This document shows, one piece after another, positions 1 to 12,056 of a stretch of DNA of 64,000 nt. The DNA is from Norana najaformis (taxonomy: Eukaryota > Annelida > Clitellata > Crassiclitellata > Hormogastridae): assembly GCA_964023275.1 (NCBI GenBank), contig OZ029921.1:27945230-28009229 (forward strand), in the 5' to 3' direction. The first letter of the stretch is position 1. Every line of letters starts with the position of its first letter. Position numbers and translations under genes: made by a program. The notes below the pieces were generated by a model. It ran no database searches. It was not told the origin of the DNA and saw only the letters and a program-made list of their open reading frames with translations.

Positions 1-169
1 ATCTGAATAATGAACTTCAATTTTTGCCGGTTTGTGTATGCAGATATATTAGAATGCTTTAAATGCATATATCTGCGGTATTTAATATCTGCCGGAGATG
101 GTATACTTTGTGCTTTGTTTGGTACGCAATTTTGTGGTTTATGTAGGCTTACATGTTGGAAAACTGCAC

Positions 170-505
170 TCATTGGAATTTAGTATTCAAGTATTTTGAA
201 AAAAAAAGTTTATTGTATGTGAATTTAGCCCGGTACTCGTGGTCCTGGTGGCGTGGGTGAATTGGAGCTGGTTGGTTTGATGACACGGGACCGTTATAGA
301 GCTTGTCGACTGTGTATGATGGATGGAATCCGAATCCAGTCAAGTATTTCTGAGTGGTGATTCTGCGAGTGGAGAAGTCGACCGGAATAGGCCAGCGCCA
401 GATGCCTGAGACTTCTACTACTCCCGTAGGACAGTGGTAATCGCGAGAGTTTATTTTTGGTGTTTCTGTGTATAGGATGGCTTGCAGTGTTTTTTGATAA
501 GACAG
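170..505 (-). CDS. Unrecognised open frame, possible terminal exon
   Basis: I do not recognise this protein. One minus-strand frame stays open for 111 codons between an upstream stop (506-508) and a TGA at 170-172. It has no ATG, so if real it is an exon, not a whole gene. The composition looks protein-like (Trp, Tyr, Pro, Asp and Arg mixed), with a stretch reading KYLTGFGFHPSYTVDKLYNG. A plausible splice acceptor lies inside it, where the minus strand reads ACTGCAAG. It ends in a poor Lys/Phe/Asn tail where the DNA is a T run. It lies just downstream, on the same strand, of the Polinton-like remnant and could be host or element sequence. Chance cannot be excluded. Confidence 0.3.
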   Translation of the reverse strand: MSYQKTLQAILYTETPKINSRDYHCPTGVVEVSGIWRWPIPVDFSTRRITTQKYLTGFGFHPSYTVDKLYNGPVSSNQPAPIHPRHQDHEYRAKFTYNKLFFSKYLNTKFQ

Positions 506-609
506 TTATTGGTTATTCTGTTGAAGGAAGAGTCTTTGTAAATAAAATCTGTAATTAAACATTGTAAATATAACAACTGAAATTAGAAATTGGCTTTTCC
601 TTGAAACTT

Positions 610-1020
610 AGTTAAACGAATTCGCGACACACCCGAACATGCTTACGCTATGGGCAGGTTCTGGCGCTCGAACTTGCCGACGTCGGACACCTTTACAGGG
701 AATTCGATCCCGGAGAAATTCAGCTCTCTTAGATGGGCACTGCATTTGATGGAACGTTGGGAGTCTTTTCTGCCGGATACATTGCCGACAACACAGTCCA
801 CTCAAAGCAGCGGTTGTCTCTGTTTTGCACGTTAATGACATAGCGCGGTCAAATGTAACTGCTGTCGTGAAACAGCCGATACTGAGCCGTACCTAGATTC
901 AGCGCCTCTACATTTCTGAGTCTCCACCCTGACCCTTCATTTGTGTACTCTTCTCGGCGTCTGAGCATCTGCGCCTTCGCTGCCTCAAGTGCATCTTCGA
1001 TGTCACCCGCATTCTATAAT
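610..1020 (-). mobile_element. Polinton/adintovirus-like remnant (polymerase-associated module)
   Basis: Minus-strand translations carry short blocks that I associate with the region preceding the protein-primed type B DNA polymerase in Polinton-like elements: a GSGWRL block followed by an SSYI block near 850-1020, and NVQNRDNRCFEW near 800-840. They occur in the order expected for that family. The remnant is short, broken and without recognisable polymerase, integrase, capsid or terminal repeats in the window, so it is an old fossil. The family call rests on recalled similarity and was not tested by search. Confidence 0.5.
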
Positions 1021-1376
1021 GGACAAGTGTCTGAGTAAGGTGTAATCAGCATGCGATCGATGTTGTAACACGGGGCTGCTCAAGTATTTGTTGCTATGTC
1101 ATATAGCGCCTTTGCATTGCATCGGATACAAAGTAAGGTAAAATACAGAGAAGCGCTACAGTGTGGAATGAACGCGAGCCCAGGACAGTTCTGCATCGTG
1201 GCTCAGCCAAAAGACCCGTACCTGAAGATCGTAGGCTGCGAGGAGGGATGCAAAGAGAGACTTTTCATTTAAGGTAGTTAGGAGTGCTAATGGCATGAAT
1301 TTTATAGGTAAGACCGGATACCTTAAATCTTATCCGGATTTTCGGAGGAATTCAATGGAGCTCGTTTACTATAGCT
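1021..1376. other. Non-coding spacer
   Basis: No open frame, RNA gene or repeat that I can recognise lies between the Polinton-like remnant and the LINE fragment. Confidence 0.5.
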
Positions 1377-1945
1377 AAGGAATTTGTACGAGGAAGTGCA
1401 CGCAGCACCACACGAGCCATGAAATTTTGGATGAACTTAAGCCTTTGAGTTCAAGATCTGAAATACCTCGTTGGTATAAACAAGGCGAGATCAGATCAGA
1501 CAACAGGTCACAGTTTGTGCCATGTTTTTGGTAAAAAGCAGACCTGATGTGACGTAATGCCCAGATATGATTGAAACAAGATTTAAATAAGTTTCTAAAG
1601 TGGGATTGAAATGTGAGTTTGCTGTACAAAATTACACCAAAAATTCTGCTTAATAGCGGAACAGTGCCAGATAGGCCAATGCTGGAATGTGAAGGGAGAA
1701 ATCGCAGACGTTGGCATGAGCCAAACATGATCCCCTCAGATTTATCTGGTTTTCTGGCCAAACCATTGAAACAGAACCATTCATGAACAGAACAGAGAAA
1801 TTCACCAAGTTTCACCTTGACTGACTGATCAGCGGGTGAAAGAGCAATGCAAAGCCGAGTGTCATCAGCACACTGCTGTACCTTCGCTCCAAAGTGGTTG
1901 GCTATGCGGGTGCCTGGTGCAGTGGAGTGTAAATAATAAAGGTCT
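1377..1945 (-). mobile_element. LINE (CR1/L2-like) reverse transcriptase fragment
   Basis: The minus-strand translation contains the reverse-transcriptase core of a non-LTR retrotransposon: a degenerate catalytic box (ADDTRLCIALS), then HEWFCFNGLARKPDKSEGI, a GVILYSKLTFQSHF block and an ALRHIRSAF block. These blocks and their order are typical of CR1/L2/Jockey-group elements of marine invertebrates. Only the end of the RT domain survives; there is no endonuclease. It is read in the same frame as the satellite array immediately upstream on the minus strand, which makes a very long but composite open frame. Confidence 0.8.
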
Positions 1946-2019
1946 AAGGACAGGTACTTGTGGGCACCACAAGTGCAGAAAGAATGATCACAGCATTTTT
2001 CCGAAATTCCCCGAATCTG

Positions 2020-4440
2020 TATTTGTATATGCAGAATTTCCTGAATTTCGCGAATCCGTATTTGAATCTGTATACGAGGAGTGCGGCTGCCAAGTGCAAA
2101 TATATACATTTGATGAGACCCATATGGACCACGTATGGGTTCTTTATGTACCCTCATGACCATCCTGGCCTGAATTGTGCATTCTGTGCATTCTGCTTCT
2201 ATAGGCGAATCTGTATTTGTATATGCAGATTTTCCGGAATTTCGCGAATCTGTATTTGAATCTGTATTCGAGGAGTGCGGCTGCCAGAGTGCAACTAGAT
2301 TCATTTTATGAGACCCATATGGACCAAGTATAGTTCCCTTATTGATCCTTATGACCATCCTGGCCTGAATTGTGCATTCTGCTTCTATAGGCGAATCTGT
2401 ATTTGTATATGCAGATTTTCCGGAATTTCGCGAATCTGTATTTGAATCTGTATTCGAGGAGTGCGGCTGCCAGAGTGCAACTAGATTCATTTTATGAGAC
2501 CCACATGGACCAAGTATAGTTCCCTTATGGATCCTTATGACCATCCTGGCCTGAATTGTGCATTCTGCTTCTATAGGCGAATCTGTATTTGTATATGCAG
2601 ATTTTCCGGAATTTCGCGAATCTGTATTTGAATCTGTATTCGAGGAGTGCGGCTGCCAGAGTGCAACTAGATTCATTTTATGAGACCCACATGGACCAAG
2701 TATAGTTCCCTTATGGATCCTTATGACCATCCTGGCCTGAATTGTGCATTCTGCTTCTATAGGCGAATCTGTATTTGTATATGCAGATTTTCCGGAATTT
2801 CTCGAATCTGTATTTGAATCTGTATTCGAGGAGTGCGGCTGCCAGAGTGCAACTAGATTCATTTTATGAGACCCATATGGACCAAGTATAGTTCCCTTAT
2901 GGATCCTTATGACCATCCTGGCCTGAATTGTGCATTCTGCTTCTATAGGCGAATCTGTATTTGTATATGCAGATTTTCCGGAATTTCGCGAATCTGTATT
3001 TGAATCTGTATTCGAGGAGTGCGGCTGCCAGAGTGCAACTAGATTCATTTTATGAGACCCACATGGACCACGTATAGTTCCCTTATGGATCCTTATGACC
3101 ATCCTGGCCTGAATTGTGCATTCTGCTTCTATAGGCGAATCTGTATTTGTATATGCAGATTTTCCGGAATTTCGCGAATCTGTATTTGAATCTGTATTCG
3201 AGGAGTGCGGCTGCCAGAGTGCAACTAGATTCATTTTATGAGACCCACATGGACCAAGTATAGTTCCCTTATGGATCCTTATGACCATCCTGGCCTGAAT
3301 TGTGCATTCTGCTTCTATAGGCGAATCTGTATTTGTATATGCAGATTTTCCGGAATTTCGCGAATCTGTATTTGAATCTGTATTCGAGGAGTGCGGCTGC
3401 CAGAGTGCAACTAGATTCATTTTATGAGACCCACATGGACCAAGTATAGTTCCCTTATGGATCCTTATGACCATCCTGGCCTGAATTGTGCATTCTGCTT
3501 CTATAGGCGAATCTGTATTTGTATATGCAGATTTTCCGGAATTTCGCGAATCTGTATTTGAATCTGTATTCGAGGAGTGCGGCTGCCAGAGTGCAACTAG
3601 ATTCATTTTATGAGACCCACATGGACCAAGTATAGTTCCCTTATGGATCCTTATGACCATCCTGGCCTGAATTGTGCATTCTGCTTCTATAGGCGAATCT
3701 GTATTTGTATAAGCAGATTTTCCGGAATTTCGCGAATCTGTATTTGAATCTGTATTCGAGGAGTGCGGCTGCCAGAGTGCAACTAGATTCATTTTATGAG
3801 ACCCATATGGACCAAGTATAGTTCCCTTATGGATCCTTATGACCATCCTGGCCTGAATTGTGCATTCTGCTTCTATAGGCGAATCTGTATTTGTATATGC
3901 AGATTTTCCGGAATTTCTCGAATCTGTATTTGAATCTGTATTCGAGGAGTGCGGCTGCCAGAGTGCAACTAGATTCATTTTATGAGACCCATATGGACCA
4001 AGTATAGTTCCCTTATGGATCCTTATGACCATCCTAGCCTGAATTGTGCATTCTGCTTCTATAGGCGAATCTGTATTTGTATATGCAGATTTTCCGGAAT
4101 TTCGCGAATCTGTATTTGAATCTGTATTCGAGGAGTGCGGCTGCCAGAGTGCAACTAGATTCATTTTATGAGACCCACATGGACCACGTATAGTTCCCTT
4201 ATGGATCCTTATGACCATCCTGGCCTGAATTGTGCATTCTGCTTCTATAGGCGAATCTGTATTTGTATATGCAGATTTTCCGGAATTTCGCGAATCTGTA
4301 TTTGAATCTGTATTCGAGGAGTGCGGCTGCCAGAGTGCAACTAGATTCATTTTATGAGACCCATATGGACCAAGTATAGTTCCCTTATGGATCCTTATGA
4401 CCATCCTGACCGGAGTTGTGCATTTTCTCGATATAAGCGA
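2020..4440. repeat. Tandem array of about thirteen 186-bp units
   Basis: The unit runs from the TTCTATAGGCGAATC junction to the next; successive junctions are 186 bp apart (for example 2381 and 2567). Most units are nearly identical and differ at a few single bases; the outermost units are more diverged. Each unit contains internal short direct repeats of GAATCTGTATTTG. Because 186 is a multiple of 3, one minus-strand frame is open through all units, giving a 62-residue repeat beginning AYTNTDSP. With the LINE fragment downstream this makes an apparent 1076-codon frame (1375-4605). There is no promoter, intron or homologue to suggest a gene, so I call it a satellite/minisatellite. A degenerate unit lies at 4440-4580. 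Confidence 0.9.
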
Positions 4441-4605
4441 ATCCGTATTTGTATATGCTGCATTTTTGGCGAATCTGTGTTCAAGCACTGTGACTGCCAG
4501 AGTGGAAATATATTCATTTGATGACACCCATATGGACGGTGTATGGGTTCGATATACATTTGGCGAATAATCCAGTTCCAATTCGTTCGTGAACTTTTCA
4601 ATCAA

Positions 4606-4972
4606 TGACGCTTGCTACGCATTTTTGTTGAAGCATTACATTTCCCTAGGTGACGCTCTAGTAACCCGGAATCCGGATATGTATTTATATTTGTATTTGT
4701 ATTTGTTGATAGGTTTCGCCGCGTGTCATACGGCAGATGTGCTGCACAATAAGGTCTTCAGTACTTTGGAAGATAATGATTGTGAAGTGTGTTTTAAGTG
4801 TCACATTTGAGGTTACAGTTGAGGAGTGGATGCCATGACTAGAAATTTGTGTAAATATTCTGTTACATTGCCACGCACCTTGCATGCATGTGGAACAATA
4901 AATTGCTATGACATTTGTAGTAAATGAAAATATAATCTTAATAATCATTGTTATGATGATAATGATGTTTAG
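4606..4972. other. Spacer / likely METTL23 intron
   Basis: AT-rich sequence between the satellite edge and the first recognised METTL23 exon. It includes a short TTTGTATTTGTA-like run at about 4680-4705. The 3' end (4971-4972 AG) is a splice acceptor, so this is probably the end of an intron. I see no upstream coding exon here. Confidence 0.5.
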
Positions 4973-7753
4973 GTTGTGGATCCAAGCTATGGTATGTATG
5001 TGTGGCCAAGTGCAGTTGTTCTTGCGCAGTACATCTGGTATCATCAGAAACAGTTAACTGGAAAACGCATTCTTGAGGTATTCAGTTTACACAGAGTTTA
5101 ATTATCAAGATTTGGCCGATAAAACATTATGAATATTACATGAATTTCACAGAAAATGGGATTTCAGTTACCTTCAAATGAATATGTAAAGACAGAATTG
5201 TGACTACAGATTGACGATTATTGATTTCAGGTATTGAAAAACCAGGAAGGGGCCAGAATTCTGTTGCAGATTCCCAACTTAAATCAACATATCAGCTCAG
5301 CCCTACAGCCACTAGTCATTACACTGGCTACATGTTGAATTGTCAGAGTACTGGGTTCCCAGGCCTTCGTCAGTGGTCCAGGATGGTGCACTGGTTTTCA
5401 ACTGTTGATGAAATTATACCGGAGCAGAGCTCAGATGCGCTTGTCTTGGATTGCTAGCTAGTATATTCCAAAATGATGGGCCCACTTTAGCTTATTTATC
5501 ATGCTGGATTTAGGCTCGTTTATTGTTCTTGCTTGTGTTCTTAAATACTTGGAAACTGATGTTCGATTAGCTATTGGTTAATAAAGAATATACTTACTTA
5601 CTTACTTACTACTTGAAGTTTTCTTTTATTATGTTTGTTTTCAGCTTGGTTCTGGCACTGCTTTGCCTGGTATAGTAGCTGCTAAAGTGGGTGGTGAGGT
5701 GATTCTGTCGGATAAATCTGACTTACCGGAGTGCCTGGAAAGATCTCGGCACAGCTGCGCTGTGAATGGACTGGAAAATGTTGCGGTAAAGGGAATCACA
5801 TGGGGCCATTTTGACCAGGATCTTGTGAATATGCCACCTGTTGATATTGTCATTGCTGCTGACTGTTTTTACGACAGCAAAGGTAACAGTTGCATTGTTA
5901 CAGTGGTTTGTATGGCATTAGATACATTGACTCTCCTTGTGTTGAATCGATTTATATAGCGTCTTTTATAGAACAAACTGCTTAGAAGTCTAACACAGCC
6001 TGTGGAAGCATGATCAGGCACAGCATATAAACACGGTTGCGTTATCATAATCGTAATCAAATGCATGAGATTTGTACAGCACCCAACGAAAGCTAAGTCA
6101 TGGGAACCAGCTTATTCACAGGTGCTCAGTCAAAACAAAATACATTACAGAGGGGTTGAACTTTATAATAGAACTAAATTTGGAATCCTTATTTAGAACT
6201 GCAGAACATTGGAATTCAAGGTTCAGTGAATGGTTCTAAAAGGTCTAACATAGTCATTGCACAGTATTTAGCATTCATTTGAAGCTGAAGATGTTTCAGT
6301 AGTTAGGTGCTAGCTAGTTGTGGTGTTGGAAGCACTGCTGAGTAGTTTGCTTGAAGTTACACCATCTTAATATATGTCACCAGAGCAAATGACATGAATG
6401 TTCAGTCAGTCACATTGTCACCAGAAGAGCATTCATCTTTAAATGGTGTACTATGAGATGCATTTGCATTTTGCAAGTTGAAAGAGATGCGCCCTTAGAC
6501 CGGAATTGACAGAACTAACTGAACTGGGCAGTGAATTCCAAAGCTTGGTAGCTGGTCCAGAGCTTTGAAATTCACTGCCCAGTTCAATTCGTTCTGTCAA
6601 TTCTTTGATGTCATTCAGGCATAAACTAAAGTCACATCTCTTTAAACTTGCTTAGACACCATAGCCTGTCATCTGGTTTCTCTGATCTATCAGAATTTGA
6701 CCTGGCTTCTCCAGTGGATTATATTTTGATTGCGATTTTCACTTGAAGTGACCATCAACAGTTGCCTTGGGCATTATGATAATGGCACTGCAGATGTCTA
6801 GAGTTGATGATGTCCAAAGTTTCAGCATTGAAGAACGCTTGCTAATTTGTCGTATGATTGTTAAAATTTAAATAGTTCAATTTAACGAACAGTTTGTTTT
6901 TGAAAACAGATTTTGAACCAGTTGTAGTAACCATTTTCTACCTGATGAGCAAAAACCCTAATCTCACATTCTGGACAGCCTATCAAGTCCGAAGGTTAGT
7001 ATCGCAGAGTTGGACTAAACGTATCTAGACAGTTAGACGGCTCGTGTTGAGGACCTCTCAAAGGGACCACAGTATAGGTCAATAAACTCAGAGCTTTGGC
7101 CAGATTTCGAGTACCTTGTACGTAAATATTTTGCCAGTTCTAGCAGAATAACATTTGGTCATGCTTACCTTTGCCATTGTCCAAGTTTTTGTATGGGTTA
7201 AACAGCTTGAGCTAAAAATTAGTTTGTTACATTATGGAAATAAGTATTGATCCATTACAAGATCCAAATAACCAAAATCAAATTAGAGGTTTATAGAATT
7301 TGAATAGAACACATTCCCTGATTATGATGATATAATGCTAATGGAATAGGCACAATTAATGTAGAGTTCTACTGTCGGGCAGAAAACTATTTGAAACTTA
7401 AGGGAATTGGTGGTTTTGATAGAATTCAAAATATGATAGAAAAGTGACAGATTACAAAATATAACACAACTTTGTAATTTTGATATTGGGCTAAGAGCTA
7501 TTTTAAACTTAGGGAAATAGTGACTTTGACTGAATTCAAGATATAGGAGTAGAAATTGTTCCATCTTGATTTGTGTTCTTCTAGCAGTGAAAGAAACATC
7601 GAGCATCTACTGCACAAATGGCAGCTTGACTGTAGACTGGTTCCACTGTCATCATTTGATGCAAATTCTCCATCCATTGCTGAATCTGCTCTGCCAGGTT
7701 GTCATACAATCCAAATGTTGATCATCAGTGGAAGAGACCAGCTAATTAAATGA
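4973..7753 (+). CDS. METTL23: METTL23 methyltransferase (four exons, 5' end missing)
   Basis: SAM-dependent methyltransferase of the METTL23 family, in mammals a histone H3 arginine methyltransferase. Exons: 4973-5077, 5645-5882, 6910-6994, 7585-7753. All junctions keep phase and the sum is 597 nt: 198 codons plus stop, against 190 aa for the human protein as I recall it. Exon 1 starts VVDPSYGMYVWPSAVVLAQY; exon 2 carries the SAM-binding motif I (LGSGTALPGIVAAKVG), motif II (VILSDKSDLP) and the acidic IVIAADCFYD block; exon 3 gives FYLMSKNPNLTFWTAYQVR; exon 4 ends SALPGCHTIQMLIISGRDQL. Exon 1 opens at an intron acceptor in phase 0, so a short upstream exon should exist. It was not found, and the satellite array lies where it might be. 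A start at the internal Met (4994) would give a protein like the short human isoform. Introns 1-3 hold repeats. Confidence 0.93.
5215..5610 (+). repeat. Repeat with (TTAC)n tail in METTL23 intron
   Basis: An intronic segment with no host coding potential that ends in TACTTACTTACTTACT at about 5589-5610. Other retroelement 3' ends in this window (43600-44145 and 50415-50475) finish in the same tetranucleotide, so this is probably a retroelement 3' end. Confidence 0.45.
6485..6660. mobile_element. Two LINE 3' ends, head to head (large inverted repeat)
   Basis: Arms 6503-6546 and 6561-6603 are near-perfect reverse complements separated by about 14 bp. Read outward, both encode the C-terminal tail of the same LINE type: LWNSLPSSVSSVNS then LRAHLFQLA on the minus strand, and NSLPSSIRSVNSLMSFRHKL then KSHLFKLA-stop on the plus strand. 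The hairpin is therefore explained by two oppositely oriented copies of a LINE C-terminus, not by a MITE. Confidence 0.7.
6712..6805 (+). repeat. Dispersed repeat (GGGCATTATGATAATGG family)
   Basis: Shares the block CCATCAAxxxxTGCCTTGGGCATTATGATAATGG with copies at 13795-13910, 16740-16860 and 54560-54650 and, inverted, 27035-27068. Probably a SINE or the 3' part of a retroelement. Confidence 0.6.
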
Positions 7754-10700
7754 ATTAAAACCATGAAATTTTCATCTGATTTATCTGATTTCGAAATTTA
7801 GCTACCGGTACATGTGGTGCTAACTAAATCTGAATGATTTGAGTTAGCTTTGGGACAAAGGGATCAACCTTTTGGAGACATCTTGCAAGTTTAGTGTTCC
7901 TCTGATTCAAGATGGTCCTTGTAAATTCTGTGAAGGCTTCCTGTCTTTGTAGTAGTACTGTCTCTAACCTGACTGTAGCTGAAATTATTTTTCCTAAAAT
8001 CAGCTTTCTTCAGACAAACAAAAATGACAGACATACAGGTGGAGATTTCTTTACAAAATTAGCTGGATTACAGAGTAATGACAATGTAACGGTTACACAA
8101 CCTACATAAATGTAAGTCAGTTGCTTCTGTAAAAGCTACTTGCTTTACAGTAAAGGCACGCAAACTTCTTGGTGATAAACAAAGCCTGCCAAGTCGTCGA
8201 ACTGTATTTACGACGTGGATGCACATCCCTGGGGGTGATACGGGTGTTGTATAAATGTGTGGTCGGCTGCACAGCACCACTTTGAACTAAAGGAGATGGT
8301 AGGCAATAGTGTCTGCTGAAATTCAGAGTATAACATAAATTTGGCATTGACATCTGTTGAAATAAATGTTGAAAGGGGATAATGTTGAAGCAAATACACA
8401 ATAAATCAACCCTATAACGGTATTAAAGATTGCAAGCAACGACTTGGCAGGCACCATCACTTTTGTACCATGATGCTGTGCAACCTATCTATGACAAGCA
8501 TTCGGATTCTAGTGCTATATATTTTAATTGAAGCGCTCATTCAATTAACACATTCTGCGAATCAAATATCGGAACATAGCTTTAAATGTGCACAAAACAT
8601 TAACACAAACTAGCCATGCTAAATTTTGAAACAGTTTGGCATTTGCTCAACTAAAGACAGCCTTTTGGCATTCATTCATCATGCAAATTGATCTACTCTG
8701 AATGTCAAAAACATAATACACATACGAAATAATTGCTGATCTCCATTTGCTATCAATGCCACAAAATAAGTTTTTTAAAAATCTGAAAAATTTGAGCCAT
8801 CAGACAGAATCAGAATTATTACCTAGCTTTTCTGATTACACACAGTGTCAAATATGGAGTATATTAATATCAATTACCACAGACATATTAAGATGTCCAG
8901 TTATGCTGTGTTGTCATATTTTGCCGGTAGCAATTGTCAGTACTTTTCAGTTTAACTATTGGACAATGAATACAGTTAAATTCGTGGGATAAAAACACCT
9001 TACTCAAGGTTTAAAAAACTGCTAGAGTGTCTTACTGTTATCCAGTAGAAGAGGAACATATTATGTAACTAGCCTACCACACAATGGCATTTACAACTAA
9101 AATGAATTGGTATTCACTCTCAGTAGCAAAATTACGCTTTGAGGAAATTAAAACATAAATTTACTCAAATTTACTTTGCAAGAGGACAGTCTGAAACTTT
9201 TATCATAAGAAGGTGTGATTGGACATCAGAAAATTCTTCTTCAGCCAGAGGACTGTAGACCACTGGAACCGGCTACCAGAAGAAGTAATATCAGTACCAA
9301 GTTTGAACGCATTCAAAAAACGAATGGAGATGTATAGACACTAAAAGCCAACATAGCTTAGCTGGCCTATTAACTGTAACTTGTTCTGCTTAGATGGGTT
9401 ACAAGTACTGCTAACTCTAGGATAGCCAGTGAGTACAAGTTCAATAAAAAAACTTCAATAACTAAAAAGATTAGGATTTAGTGATGTGCATACATAGCAT
9501 GATAGCAGTTTAAGCAGTTTACTAAAGTTACCCTAATATCGATGGCAATCCACTACTGTTGAAACTGCGTATGTCTGTTAACATTAAAATATCAGTTTAC
9601 AAATTCGATAAACATTCTGTTTACAAACAGTTGAGTTGGTACTGTTTTGATAGTTGAAGCTATTTTTTGTTTTGCCATTAACAAAATACATCACAACAGT
9701 TATGGTGCAATTCAAACACCAAAATTATCAGTTTTACCATAGATTGCAGACAGGTATCAGCACTTACAAGAAATAAAAATCACCAAGACACTACAGAAAA
9801 ATGTAGTAATTGTGCCTTAGAATTAAGTTTTACAATTTTTATCACTTGACATTAAAAGTGTAATCAGTACATGCAAAATAAACTTGTGTCTGGAAGTTGA
9901 AACATTTTGCATTATCCTGCATCGACAAAATTTGTTTTATGCCATATGGTGTGTTGCACTACAAAAAAAAGTGGATACTTGTCAGCCTTTTGAGAACAGC
10001 TGCAAGTCAACTGGAGCCCAAAGCAATTTAGATGCTACAGTTGCCACAGTTTGAAGTACCATACACTATTTTAAACAGTAAACTCCACAAACTCGGTGGG
10101 TGTTTTACAAATTGAACAGCTTTTGTTCATTTCGTCAGACCAGTTGAACAAAACCTGTTTGCCAATGTCCAAACTTTGCAGACTGCCCACGCCTTAATTT
10201 GTCATTCTTAACAAACTGATTAGTTGAAGTAAGGTGGGTCTTTGAGAGGTTCTTTTATGGTTTACACACGCACACACAACACTAGAACATAATTGCTTTT
10301 CAAAAGTAACAGCAATAATTAATACTTCAATTTGTTATCTTAGTCTACAGCTAAATGCAAATACCTGGTAGTAATCATGGAAGACCAAAATTTTAACAAG
10401 GCAGCATTAAAAATTGTATCAAAAACGAATTCTCTTCTGGGTCCTCTGTCATTAAAAATTGTTGTACTGGGCACAAACTGGACAAATGTTCTTACAAGGC
10501 ACATTTCAAGCAATAGTAGCACGGCAGTCTAATCCACACTTTTAACAAACGGTAACGTAATATTTTTATACAGAGTCAAACAGCACTGACTATCCGTGGA
10601 GTCAAGTTACCGTTATTCGGCTCAATTAATTGTAGATTACAGCAGTTGTATCTTGACTGCACAGTTGCCACAGGTAAAAATTTTTATCTTTCCATATTTG

Positions 10701-12056
10701 TATGGATATGGTAAATGAATCAAACCACTAGAGATTCCTCAACAACCACTTCCATAATTACGTAAATTTTAAATTGTTACAACTTTCATTTCTAGGGATT
10801 TTTGGTCGACTCGCCAAGTCATAGTGTAATTATAATGACAAATTTGTATTGTGCCTCTTCAGGATCAACACCTCAAAGGCACTCAGATTGTGGCATTACC
10901 TTGTTAATCTACTCAGGAAAATCCAGGCCAGTGCAGGGATGATGCACTTCTGTTCTGCTGTTTAGTTAAGTCAACAATAATGACTTGTTATGTTTTGATT
11001 GTCTGGTGAATTTTCAAATAATACTTATAACATTAATGCAAATGTTGAATCAACCATGAATCACCACACCTCTCTAGCCACAAGCACACATATTTTTACC
11101 TGCTCAAGGAAAGCTATGCAAAATTTGTAATACAAAGTACAAGCTCAAATGTCGAGCACTGTTACAAAATTATGTTTCATCTTTCAAGTATAACTAATAA
11201 GGTACATGCCAAAGTTACAAAAATACAAGCTTATCACCAAAACCAATTACACCAGACCAAGAGTCTCTAACGACTTAAGATAAATTTTGCCAATATCATT
11301 ATATCAAGACCACCAACACCAGACCAACACTTGCTAATTAACACGAAAAATTCTGCCCACAGCATGCCAAAACCAACTAAGTCAGCTCAAGATTATGGCT
11401 ATATTTCAAGATTATATCCAGCTTGCTAAGATCACAACATTACTATATCACGACCAGCATGCTAAAGACAGTCTCACTACAACAACTTGCCAGCATGACA
11501 ACCTAAGATGGCCTTGAACAAGATATTGTCATAATTACCCCTTTGTCTAAATTCCTTTGGTATTACCCATTCACTGTTCACGACATCTAAACTTCTAACT
11601 GCTGAAGAACTCCAGGCACTCGCAAAGATGATATCATTCTTACGGAAGATTGAAATTTAGAAGTTGTTAAAAAGTTCAAAAACTAACTAATCATACCTGG
11701 ATCACATCTAAGCCAATACATTTTGTACTTCTAAGCCTCTTCAACTTTATTTGTAGCCCTTTGCAGATATACAAAGAAATAAAATGCGTTGCAAAATTGT
11801 TAAACAAATCATAGATTCAGCCAGAAAACTGCGTTACCCCAGGCAGATCAACTCAATGCAGACGACTGCAGACAACTACTGTACACGCGTCAAATTCTGG
11901 AGTCAATTGCGGACGCCGACATTGTGTAGGGGCACACACATCAGCAAGTATATCAGGCACACTTGCAGAAAAGCTAGCAAACATTATTCAATGTTCAAAC
12001 TGCATAATCTTTTTGCCATAGTGGGATGAGGGAATTCCCCAGTCGTAAGTCTGTAT
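7754..12056. other. Intergenic region between convergent genes
   Basis: AT-rich sequence between the METTL23 stop and the AP2A stop, presumably including both 3' untranslated regions. A minus-strand AATAAA at 11746-11751 lies about 300 nt beyond the AP2A stop and is a candidate poly(A) signal. Apart from the LINE tail at 9200-9470 I see no gene or RNA. Confidence 0.55.
9200..9470 (+). mobile_element. LINE 3' end fragment
   Basis: The plus-strand translation contains FFFSQRTVDHWNRLPEEV and SVPSLNAFKKRMEMYRH followed by a stop. This matches the C-terminal tail of invertebrate non-LTR retrotransposon proteins (pattern FSxRxVxxWNxLPxxVxxxxSxxxFKxxL). A short A-rich 3' stretch follows at about 9450. 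Confidence 0.65.

Noticed and set aside
1375-4605. A 1076-codon minus-strand open frame as a giant repeat protein gene
   Set aside because: It is a 186-bp satellite (length divisible by 3) fused by chance to a LINE RT fragment; no introns, promoter or homologue.
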